Part shown: positions 24,427 through 31,309 of the stretch, piece by piece | How the letters are laid out: every line of letters begins with the position of its first letter | How positions within the stretch are numbered: the stretch's first letter is position 1 | Assembly: GCF_040659735.1 (NCBI RefSeq) | Contig: NZ_JBFANZ010000003.1 | Location: 124,001 to 188,000 of the forward strand | DNA length: 64,000 nucleotides | DNA from: Micromonospora_I sp040659735 | Lineage (GTDB): Bacteria > Actinomycetota > Actinomycetes > Mycobacteriales > Micromonosporaceae | Direction: 5' to 3' | Notes under the pieces: generated by a model | The model's database searches: none | What the model was told of the DNA's origin: nothing | What the model saw: the letters and a program-made list of their open reading frames with translations, nothing else | Program-made: the position numbers and the translations under genes

Positions 24427-24455
24427 CTTACCGTGCGATAAGCGGCGCTTATAAT
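24427..24455. promoter_or_regulatory. LysR operator overlapping a TATAAT -10 box
   Basis: ATAAGCGGCGCTTAT (24438-24452) is a perfect 15-bp palindrome containing a T-N11-A LysR box. It overlaps a second repeat, CTTA...TAAG (24427-24442). TATAAT (24450-24455), with CTTACC 17 bp upstream, fits the lysR promoter and would place the start of transcription at the lysR ATG, so the mRNA is probably leaderless and autorepressed. Confidence 0.7.
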
Positions 24456-24462
24456 CACGGAC

Positions 24463-25347
24463 ATGGATCTGCGCCGGCTGCGTTATTTCGCGGTGCTGGC
24501 CGAGGAACTGCACTTCACCCGGGCCGCCCATCGTTTACGCATCGCGCAGCCCGCGCTCAGTCAGCAGATCAGGGCGCTGGAACGCGACCTCGGCGCCGAG
24601 TTGATCGACCGGAGCGGCCGCGACTGCGTCCTGACCGAGGTCGGCCGCGCGGTGGCGCAGGAGGCGGGGGCGCTGCTCGCGCAGGCAGCCGCCGCCGAGG
24701 ACCGGATCAGAGCGGCGGCGCGCGGGCAGGGCGGTCGGATCCGGTTGGCCTACACGCGGTCGGCGCGCGGCGGGCGGGTCGATGCCCTCGTCGCGCATTT
24801 CCGCGCCGAGAACCCGCACGTCGAGGTGGTCCCCGAGACCGGTTGGACCGCGCCGAACGTCGCCGGGCTTCTCACCGGCCGGATCGACGTCGCGTTCGTC
24901 CGCCCGCCGGTGCGTGAGCCCGGGCTGCGCTGCCGTCTCGTCGACACCGAGGAGTTGCTGCTCGCCGTACCGGCTGACCATCCGCTGGCGCGGCGCCGGC
25001 GGATCCCGCGTGAGCTGGTCGTCGGCGTGCCGGCGGTGATGTGGCCGCGGGAGAACGGGCCCGGCATGTTCGACCGGACCGTGCAGCAGGTCTGGCCCAC
25101 CGGGGGCTTCAACCTGGTCCGCCACGAGCCCGACGACGAACAGTTGCTGCGCGCGGTCGCCAGCGGCGGCGTCGTCGCGGCCGTGCCGGCCGGTCGGGCA
25201 CTGGCGCTCCGGGTGCCGGGCGTACGGCTGCGCCACTTCACCGCGCCGACGCCCACAGTGGACATCGGGCTGGCCTGGAACGGCCGCACGGTCACTCCCG
25301 TGGTGCGCCGCCTGCTCGCCCTCCTCGACGAGCCGTGGCCGCGGTGA
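24463..25347 (+). CDS. LysR-family transcriptional regulator
   Basis: This 294-aa protein has the N-terminal winged HTH (~2-60; MDLRRLRYFAVLAEELHFTRAA, HRLRIAQPALSQQIRALE) and a C-terminal LysR substrate-binding domain (~90-290). ATG 24463 begins 8 bases after a TATAAT box, with no room for a Shine-Dalgarno. Divergence from the D-amino-acid oxidase gene suggests it controls that gene; the effector could be a D-amino acid, but this is inference. Confidence 0.92.
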   Translation: MDLRRLRYFAVLAEELHFTRAAHRLRIAQPALSQQIRALERDLGAELIDRSGRDCVLTEVGRAVAQEAGALLAQAAAAEDRIRAAARGQGGRIRLAYTRSARGGRVDALVAHFRAENPHVEVVPETGWTAPNVAGLLTGRIDVAFVRPPVREPGLRCRLVDTEELLLAVPADHPLARRRRIPRELVVGVPAVMWPRENGPGMFDRTVQQVWPTGGFNLVRHEPDDEQLLRAVASGGVVAAVPAGRALALRVPGVRLRHFTAPTPTVDIGLAWNGRTVTPVVRRLLALLDEPWPR

Positions 25348-25471
25348 GCTCGACGGCTACCCCTGCACGGTGCGCATCGGTGGGGAATCCTCGAAGCTGA
25401 GAGACGCTGAGAACAAGATCATCGTGCGGCCCGGCAGCGGTGACCGGCGTGCGGACTGTCAGACTCGGACG

Positions 25472-25834
25472 ATGGGGTTGTTCACGATCGCCGAGGCGCG
25501 CATCGAACTCGCGCGACTGCGGCCGGTCCTCCACGAGCTTGTGGCCGTCCGGGCCGACGCGGCCGAGTTGGCGGCCTCGCTCGCCGACGGCGGGACGCCG
25601 ACGCCACTCGGCGGGCTACCGGAGTGGAAGGGCGCGCAGGCCCGGCTCGACGACCTGATGACGGTGGTGCAGCAGACCGGCGCCGAACTGCGGGGATTCG
25701 CCCCGCTGCTGGTCGACTTCCCCGCCGACCTCGACGGCGCGCCGGTGCTGTTCTGCTGGCTGGAGGGGGAACCGGAGCTGATCTGGTACCACCGCCCCGA
25801 TCTCGGCTTCGCCGGCCGCCGCCGGATCCCCTGA
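25472..25834 (+). CDS. DUF2203 family protein
   Basis: This 120-aa protein matches the DUF2203 pattern: FTIAEARIELARLRPVL at the start, a helical middle, then the conserved DFPADLDGAPVLFCWLEGEP and IWYHRPDLGFAGRRRIP. Function is unknown for the family. ATG 25472 starts exactly at the conserved FT motif; the frame is open 100 bp upstream without support. It stands between the LysR and MerR genes, on the same strand as both. Confidence 0.82.
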   Translation: MGLFTIAEARIELARLRPVLHELVAVRADAAELAASLADGGTPTPLGGLPEWKGAQARLDDLMTVVQQTGAELRGFAPLLVDFPADLDGAPVLFCWLEGEPELIWYHRPDLGFAGRRRIP

Positions 25835-25853
25835 CCGGCGCGACCTACGCGCC

Positions 25854-25880
25854 TTGACCTTGACGTAGCGTCAACTTTTA
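25854..25880 (+). promoter_or_regulatory. MerR-type operator/promoter
   Basis: TTGACG-TAG-CGTCAA (25860-25874) is a perfect inverted repeat, immediately after a TTGACC at 25854-25859. A dyad lying just 3' of a -35-like box, with a long spacer to a weak -10 (around 25879), is the pattern of MerR/TipA-controlled promoters. It is 48 bp upstream of the MerR gene, so autoregulation is likely. Confidence 0.6.
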
Positions 25881-25921
25881 CGGTGGTAGCACCGACGAGG
25901 TCAGAAGGGCGGTCAGCCGCG

Positions 25922-26668
25922 ATGGAATGGTCAATCCAGGAGCTCGCGCGCCTGGCCGGGACGACGAGCCGCACCCTGCGCCACTACGGCCAGGTCGGGC
26001 TGCTCGAGCCCAGCCGGGTGGGGAGCAACGGCTACCGCTACTACGACCAGGACTGTCTGGTACGGCTGCAGCGGATCCTGCTGCTGCGTGAGCTCGGCCT
26101 CGGCCTCCCGGCCATCGCCGAGGTGCTCGCCGGCGAGCAGGACACCGCCGCCGCGTTGCGTATCCATCTGAGGTTGCTGGAACAGGAACGCCAGCGCCTC
26201 GGACGGCAGATCGAGTCGGTGACAACGACGCTGCGCAAGACGGAGGGAGGTGAACAACTCATGGCAGAGGAGATTTTCGACGGCTTCGACCACACCCAGT
26301 ACGAGCAGGAAGTGACCGAACGGTGGGGACGCGGGGCGTACGAGAAGGCGGACCGGTGGTGGCGCTCGCTCAGCGACGCCGACAAGAAGGCGTTCCAGCA
26401 GCAGCAACTCGACATCGCGGCGGACTACGGCCGGGCCCACCTGGCCGGCAGCTCCGCCGAGAGCGACGAGGTGCAGGCGATCACGCAGCGCCACTTCGAG
26501 TGGCTGTCGATCACGACCACCCCGACGAGGCCGTACTTCATCGGGCTGGGCGAGATGTACGTGGCCGACCCGCGCTTCACGGCCAACTATGACCGTCACG
26601 GCGAAGGCACCGCGGTGCTGATCCGGGACGCGATGAAGGTCTACGCGGAGCGCCACCTCGGCGAGTAG
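25922..26668 (+). CDS. MerR-family regulator with TipAS-like effector domain
   Basis: This 248-aa protein has an N-terminal MerR HTH (SIQELARLAGTTSRTLRHYGQVGLLEPSRV), a long dimer helix (~75-110), and a C-terminal domain (~115-245) with EEIFDGFDHTQYEQEVTERWG and HFEWLS, matching the TipAS antibiotic-recognition domain. TipA proteins respond to thiopeptides by covalent capture. A Met at about residue 114 (LMAEEIFDG, preceded by GGAGG at 26246-26250) could give a separate short TipAS-type product, as in Streptomyces lividans. The HTH start at ATG 25922 is preferred over an upstream GTG at 25883. Confidence 0.88.
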   Translation: MEWSIQELARLAGTTSRTLRHYGQVGLLEPSRVGSNGYRYYDQDCLVRLQRILLLRELGLGLPAIAEVLAGEQDTAAALRIHLRLLEQERQRLGRQIESVTTTLRKTEGGEQLMAEEIFDGFDHTQYEQEVTERWGRGAYEKADRWWRSLSDADKKAFQQQQLDIAADYGRAHLAGSSAESDEVQAITQRHFEWLSITTTPTRPYFIGLGEMYVADPRFTANYDRHGEGTAVLIRDAMKVYAERHLGE

Positions 26669-26834
26669 CGGAGGCGCTCGGTGGACGGGGCTGCAGACCC
26701 GTCGCGGCCGGCGCCGACCGGGCTGCTCGACCAGGGGCGCGAACCCCTCAGATTGGTGAATTCCCGCCCGATTGAGTGATCACGACGTGGCTGCCGGATC
26801 GCGGGGCCACCACTCAACGAGAGGGTGGAGCGAC

Positions 26835-27782
26835 GTGGCGACAACGACTGGGCGCGGCACTCGCGGCGGCAGGAGAGTACGAGCCGTTGTTGCCGCCGCG
26901 GTCGTCGCGGGGTTCATCGGCGGGACCGCTCCGGCGTCCGCCGACGAGATCGACGTGGAGGCGCCAACCGTCTCGATCGTCGGGCTGCGGGAGGGCCTCC
27001 GGGTCCGGGGCACCGTGACCGTGACGGCGACGGCACTCGACAACGTCGGGGTCACGCGGATCGACGTGTACGCCAACGGCGTGCTCACCGGATCGCTCTC
27101 CGCCGCAAGGGGGACGTTCGCGGTCGATACCGCGGGCCGCAACGGCCGCTTCCCGATCAAGGTGCAGGCCTTTGACGCCGCCGGGAACTCGGCGGCCGCG
27201 ACGGTGACGGTCACCGCGGACAACGCGGGTCCGGTCGTGGACTTCGTCGCGCCCGACTCCTGGGCTTCGCTGACCGGGTTCGTCACCAGCCGGCTCAATC
27301 TCAGCGACCCGGCGGGGATCGCCAAGGCGGATCTCTACGTGGCGGGCACGCTCGAGGCCCGCCGTACGAGCTGGCCGTGGAGTGCCGTGATCTCGATGGC
27401 CGGCCGGTCGGGTCGGGTGCACCTGCTGTGGCGTGTCACGGACAAGATGGGCAACCAGACCGTCGTGACGCGCAACGTGGTCGCGGACAACAGCGCCCCG
27501 AAGGTCCGGGTGACGAAGGGACCGAGGAACAAGGCGCAGGTGCGGGGCACGATCCGCATCGATGCCGCGGCATCGGACAACGTCGGGGTACGTTTCGTCG
27601 AGTTGCTCGTCAACCGGAAGGTGGTCGCCCGCGACTGGAAGGCGCCACACCGGTTCTCGGTCAACACGAAGAAGTACAACGGGCGGTTCACCTGGCGCGT
27701 GCGCACCGTCGACCGCGCCGGCCACGTGACGGTCGGCCCGGAGTACACGGCGTACGCGGCGAAGTGGCCCAAGCGGAGGTAG
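26835..27782 (+). CDS. Secreted protein with three Ig-like repeats
   Basis: This 315-aa protein has a signal peptide (twin Arg-rich start, hydrophobic core VVAAAVVAGFIGG, cut near ASA-DE at ~37). Three tandem beta-sandwich repeats follow: APTVSIVGLREGLRVRGTVTVTATALDNVGV, a middle repeat, and APKVRVTKGPRNKAQVRGTIRIDAAASDNVGV. DNVGVxxxxxxVNxxxV is the hallmark of bacterial Ig-like (Big_9-type) domains. No catalytic domain is present; adhesion or a matrix role is possible. GTG 26835 is supported by GGTGGAG. It converges on a lipoprotein gene 14 bp away. Confidence 0.82.
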   Translation: MATTTGRGTRGGRRVRAVVAAAVVAGFIGGTAPASADEIDVEAPTVSIVGLREGLRVRGTVTVTATALDNVGVTRIDVYANGVLTGSLSAARGTFAVDTAGRNGRFPIKVQAFDAAGNSAAATVTVTADNAGPVVDFVAPDSWASLTGFVTSRLNLSDPAGIAKADLYVAGTLEARRTSWPWSAVISMAGRSGRVHLLWRVTDKMGNQTVVTRNVVADNSAPKVRVTKGPRNKAQVRGTIRIDAAASDNVGVRFVELLVNRKVVARDWKAPHRFSVNTKKYNGRFTWRVRTVDRAGHVTVGPEYTAYAAKWPKRR

Positions 27783-27792
27783 ACGTCCTCCG
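27774..27792. terminator. Small hairpin at convergent stops
   Basis: CGGAGG (27774-27779) pairs with CCTCCG (27787-27792) across a 7-nt loop containing the Ig-repeat gene's TAG stop. It fills the 14-bp gap to the stop of the AMIN-like lipoprotein gene, so it may terminate both. It is short and has no T-tract. Confidence 0.3.
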
Positions 27793-27796
27793 TCGG

Positions 27797-28534
27797 CTAG
27801 CCGCGACGCACATCCACGGCGACGACGTGGAAGCCGTCGGGTCGGATCATCTCACCGATCCGGATCGGCATGACCTGACCGCTGTTGGCGGCGACCTGGA
27901 TACCGAGCCCGTAGGTCACGTACCCCTCGTAGTCACCGGCCATGCCGTAGCTACGCAGGGTCGGGAAGCCCAACGCCGATCCCGGCGCCTTCCTGATCGA
28001 TGGGCGGCCCTTGCCGTCGTGGGCCTGGGCGGGCGTGAACTGGAGGCGCAGGAAGCTGTTGCCGGTCAGTTTGATCGGCTCCCCGCTGCCGTCCTGGGTC
28101 ACCCGGGGCACGTACTGGACCTGGTAGGACGGGAACGCGCCGCGGAAGTAGAACGAGAACCGACTGTAGCCGGGGCTTCCCTCCGGGTGGTCGGCCGCAT
28201 GGATCTCGACCAGGTAGGGCAGCGCCGGCGCCGGGGGCGGCGCGATCGGCACGTCGACCGTGTGCGCGATCCGGGTCAGCGACGCGGGCACCCCCCAGCC
28301 GTACCGGACCTGATAGGGCGACCCCGCCGGCGCCGGCGCCGGCGGCTTGCCGACCGCTGGCGACGTGCGGAGCGGGGGCCGGATCTCCTCGGTGGTCGGC
28401 GTCACGACGACGGAGGATCCGGGCGCGGACGTGACGGGAGCGACCGGCGCAGCGCCGTCCGGACCGGCGCGGTAGCAACCGGCCGCGAGCAGCATACAAA
28501 CGAAGATCATCGGTGGTACGCGGGAACGTGTCAT
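27797..28534 (-). CDS. AMIN-like domain lipoprotein
   Basis: This 245-aa protein has a lipobox ending at Cys20 (LLAAGC), then a Pro/Thr-rich linker (~25-75) and a beta-rich domain (~78-240) with the pattern TVDVPIAPPP...PYLVEIHAADHPEG, FSFYFRGAFPSYQVQYV and LRLQFTPAQAHD. This matches the AMIN-like domain seen in actinobacterial lipoproteins; AMIN domains can bind cell-wall glycans. It should be anchored to the outer face of the membrane. It is divergent from the GNAT gene. Confidence 0.75.
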   Translation of the reverse strand: MTRSRVPPMIFVCMLLAAGCYRAGPDGAAPVAPVTSAPGSSVVVTPTTEEIRPPLRTSPAVGKPPAPAPAGSPYQVRYGWGVPASLTRIAHTVDVPIAPPPAPALPYLVEIHAADHPEGSPGYSRFSFYFRGAFPSYQVQYVPRVTQDGSGEPIKLTGNSFLRLQFTPAQAHDGKGRPSIRKAPGSALGFPTLRSYGMAGDYEGYVTYGLGIQVAANSGQVMPIRIGEMIRPDGFHVVAVDVRRG

Positions 28535-28737
28535 ATCAACTGGACGCGCCAGCCGGGCTGCCGGTTCACCTGGTCACACAGATCGGCACAGAACCCGCCC
28601 CGACCCGCCGGCAATCGAGAATTCCTCGCGTATTCGCTGGTCAACCGACCGATCGCGGACCGGGGCCGGTGGTGAGTGGCAGTCGACCCCGGTCCCCGAC
28701 GACCGGCGCAGCGGGCACCACGTGTGATCATGACCTG

Positions 28738-29601
28738 ATGGTGGTGCGGAGCGTCCACGACCGGCGCGAGCTGGCCGAACTGCTGCGACGGGATCCGACG
28801 CTGCACGCGTACGCGTTGGGCGACCTCGACGACTTCTTCTGGCCGTACACCACGTGGTTCCGGCACGGCGACGCGCTCGCGCTGGTCTATCACGGCGGCG
28901 GCGTGCCCACCCTGCTCGCGCTCGCGGACCGCGACGGGGCGGAGGACCTCGCGGACCTGCTCGACGGCCTCCTCCCGCTGCTCCCCCGCCGGTTCTACGC
29001 CCACCTCTCGCCCGGCATGGACCAGGTGGTCGGACGGCAGTTCCGGGGCGAGCCCGGCGGCCCGCACCTGAAGATGGCGCTCACCGACACGGCGCGGCTG
29101 GACCGGGTCGAACCCGCCGGTGAGCTGCTGTCGCCCGCCGATCTCGCCGAGCTCGAGCGCCTCTACGACGTGGCGTATCCGGGCAACTGGTTCGACCGGC
29201 GGATGCTGGAGACCGGCCAGTACGTGGGCGTGCGCCGCGCCGGACAGTTGCTCGCCGTGGCGGGGGTGCACGTCTGGTCCCCCACCTACCGGGTCGCCGC
29301 GCTCGGCAACGTCACGACGCGCCCGGACGCGCGGGGCCGGGGACTCGCCACCGGCGCGGTGGCGGCGCTCTGCCGCCGGCTGCGCGAGACGGTCGATCAC
29401 GTCACGCTGAACGTGAAGGCCGACAACGCGGCCGCGCTCGCCGTCTACACGCGGCTCGGCTTCACCCCGGTCGCCGAGTACGTCGAGTTCACCTTCACCG
29501 CCGTGACCGACCCTGTCGATCACGGACGTATTCGCGGCATCTCCCCGCGCCCGGCCAACCGCCCCGACGATCGTGATCCCGAACGGTCCATGGGGTTATA
29601 G
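28738..29601 (+). CDS. GNAT-family N-acetyltransferase
   Basis: This 287-aa protein has a C-terminal GNAT domain (~130-265): VAALGNVTTRPDARGRGLATGAVAALC is the acetyl-CoA pyrophosphate loop, followed by NVKADNAAALAVYTRLGFTPVAEY. The N-terminal ~120 residues (HAYALGDLDDFFWPYTTWF) form the extra half seen in double-lobed GNAT proteins. Substrate unknown. ATG 28738 is chosen because the conserved helical start follows directly. The last 25 bases, including the TAG, lie in a long hairpin. Confidence 0.8.
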   Translation: MVVRSVHDRRELAELLRRDPTLHAYALGDLDDFFWPYTTWFRHGDALALVYHGGGVPTLLALADRDGAEDLADLLDGLLPLLPRRFYAHLSPGMDQVVGRQFRGEPGGPHLKMALTDTARLDRVEPAGELLSPADLAELERLYDVAYPGNWFDRRMLETGQYVGVRRAGQLLAVAGVHVWSPTYRVAALGNVTTRPDARGRGLATGAVAALCRRLRETVDHVTLNVKADNAAALAVYTRLGFTPVAEYVEFTFTAVTDPVDHGRIRGISPRPANRPDDRDPERSMGL

Positions 29602-29623
29602 CCCCACCGATCGTTCGGGATCA
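29574..29623. terminator. Long imperfect palindrome over the GNAT stop
   Basis: TGATCCCGAACG (29574-29585) pairs perfectly with CGTTCGGGATCA (29612-29623). Inside, TGGGG (29591-29595) pairs with CCCCA (29602-29606) around the loop TTATAG that contains the GNAT stop. In total about 20 bp pair with only two mismatches. It may be a terminator, or a small mobile palindrome that inserted into and re-ended the gene. Confidence 0.5.
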
Positions 29624-29879
29624 TGGACGACACGGGCCGCGGCGTCGAGCAGCGGACTCTTCGCGCTCGCCCCGCAGCTGGAGCGGCTCTACCGCGACCC
29701 GGCGGTGACCGCCGAGGAGAACGACCGCGTCAAGGTCACCTGCGCGGGTGGCAGACCCGCAACGCCGCCCGCGCCCGCATCCCCCCGACACCCTGAGCCG
29801 GGGCCGGCCACGGTCGAACCCGGGGCAGGCGATTCCGCCCGCGTCGGCACCCCGGATCGGGCAGGGTGGGGTCACGGGG
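29624..29879. other. Unassigned gap before the antiporter gene
   Basis: These 256 bp have coding-like composition but no complete gene. One frame reads FALAPQLERLYRDPAVTAEENDRVKVT, then appears to continue in a second frame as WQTRNAARARIP before a stop. This could be the frameshifted remnant of a lost gene; I do not recognise the family and there is no start codon with a ribosome site. Confidence 0.3.
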
Positions 29880-31127
29880 GTGACGCCGGTGGGTGCTCAG
29901 GTCGAGGCGCCGGTCTCCGTCCGCGCCGCGGCCGCCCGGATCGGCGCGGCGGTGAGCGGGGCCGCTCCGGCGGTCACGGTCCGGCTGGCCGGCGCCGAGC
30001 TACCCCCGCCGCTGGCCGTCGCGGTCTTCGGCACCGCCGTGCTCTCCGCGGTGGCGCTACTCATGTGGGCGTCCGAGGCCGCCCGCGTCGACCTGCCGGG
30101 TCGCCTCGCGCTGGCGATCCTGGCGCTGGTCGCGATCCTGCCGGAGTATGCGGTCGACATCTACTTCGCCTACGCCGCCGGGGGCGATCCCCAGTACTCG
30201 TCATACGCCGCCGCCAACATGACCGGCGCCAATCGACTGCTCATCGGCGTGGCGTGGCCTCTGCTGGTGGCCGCCGCGATCTGGGCCGTCCGTCGGCGCG
30301 GCCAGCCCGGCGACCGCACCGCCGTACAGCTCGAACCCCACCGGCGTACGGAGATCGTCTTCCTCGCCATCGCGACCGTCTATGCGCTGGTGATCCCGGC
30401 GACCGGCAGGCTGGCCTGGTACGACACGATCATCCTGGGCGGACTGTTCCTGCTCTATCTCCTGCGGATCCGGCACGGCGACGAGCACGAGGAGAAGCTG
30501 ATCGGCGTCGCGGCCCGGGTGGCCACCCAGCCGACGGTCCGTCGGCGCGTGACGGTGGTCGCGCTGTTCGCGGCCGCCAGCGCCGTGGTGCTGACCGCGG
30601 CCGAACCGTTCGGGCGGGCGCTCGTCGACGCGGGCGCCGGTTTCGGCATCGACGAGTTCCTGCTGGTGCAGTGGCTCGCGCCGGTCGCGTCCGAGGCGCC
30701 CGAGGTGATCGTGGCGGTCACCTTCGCGCTGCGCGGCCGCGCCGACGACGGTTTCGGGGCGCTGCTCGCCGCCAAGCTCAACCAGTGGACGCTGTTGATC
30801 GCCTGCCTGCCGGTGGCGTTCTACCTCGGCGGCGGCGAGTGGGCGGGACTGCCACTGGACGAGCGGCAGACGGAGGAGATCGTCCTGACCACCGCGCAGA
30901 CGCTGCTCGGCGTCGCGGTCCTGGCGGACCTGCGGGTCACCCGGAGCGAGGCGGCGCTGCTGTTCATTCTGTTCGCGATGCAGTTCGTCGTCCCGACGCC
31001 GGGCGTCCGCTATCTCATCGCGATCGGCTACACGGTCCTGGCCGTGGTGCTGCTGGTGCGCCACCGCCGACACCTGCCGGCGTTGGCCCGGGCCGCGCGT
31101 CCGACCGCGCGGGACACACAGCGCTAA
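29880..31127 (+). CDS. Ca2+/cation antiporter-type membrane protein
   Basis: This ~415-aa protein has about 10 membrane helices in two halves, each with an acidic ion-binding motif. The first is ILPEYAVDIYFAYAAG with NMTGANRLLIG, the second APVASEAPEVIVAVTFALRG with AAKLNQWTLLI. This is the inverted-repeat plan of the CaCA (sodium/calcium exchanger) family, so it should exchange Ca2+ or another cation for H+ or Na+. The start is uncertain: GTG 29880 fits the helical N-terminus, and an in-frame GTG at 29748 would add a Pro/Arg-rich tail. A 64-bp palindromic repeat lies just after the stop. Confidence 0.82.
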   Translation: MTPVGAQVEAPVSVRAAAARIGAAVSGAAPAVTVRLAGAELPPPLAVAVFGTAVLSAVALLMWASEAARVDLPGRLALAILALVAILPEYAVDIYFAYAAGGDPQYSSYAAANMTGANRLLIGVAWPLLVAAAIWAVRRRGQPGDRTAVQLEPHRRTEIVFLAIATVYALVIPATGRLAWYDTIILGGLFLLYLLRIRHGDEHEEKLIGVAARVATQPTVRRRVTVVALFAAASAVVLTAAEPFGRALVDAGAGFGIDEFLLVQWLAPVASEAPEVIVAVTFALRGRADDGFGALLAAKLNQWTLLIACLPVAFYLGGGEWAGLPLDERQTEEIVLTTAQTLLGVAVLADLRVTRSEAALLFILFAMQFVVPTPGVRYLIAIGYTVLAVVLLVRHRRHLPALARAARPTARDTQR

Positions 31128-31155
31128 CCCGACCCGTGTCGATCAAGGAGTTTCG

Positions 31156-31219
31156 CGTCGATCAAGGACGTATTCACGCGATCGGAGATCAGACCGTGCG
31201 CATACGTCCTTGATCGACG
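31156..31219. repeat. 64-bp palindromic repeat, copy A
   Basis: Perfect 18-bp arms (31156-31173 with 31202-31219, beginning CGTCGATCAAGGACGTAT) enclose a 28-bp centre. It is 61/64 identical to copy B taken in reverse orientation and 54/64 to copy C. A partial arm (TCGATCAAGGAG) lies just left, at 31139-31150. It sits in the convergent gap between the antiporter and GH63 genes, 28 bp after the antiporter stop. Confidence 0.9.
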
Positions 31220-31309
31220 GGGAGAACCCGGCGGGGCGGGAGGGGGCGGGCGGGGGGCGGGGGCGAGGGCGGGGGTGGGCGGGGGGCGGGGGGCGGGAGC
31301 AGGGGGGGG
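31219..31309 (+). other. G-run tract, possible G-quadruplex region
   Basis: About 90 bp consist mostly of G-runs of 3-8 bases separated by single C, A or T. Many overlapping four-run G-quadruplex patterns are possible on the plus strand. The tract lies directly between repeat copy A and the stop of the minus-strand GH63-type gene. Nothing codes here. Confidence 0.6.

Noticed and set aside
29573..31213. 546-codon plus-strand frame overlapping the antiporter gene
   Set aside because: It runs in a different frame from the antiporter, which has helices and ion-binding motifs; the long frame is Arg/Gly-rich shadow sequence. Only its first ~40 codons look protein-like, and those are noted as a possible remnant.
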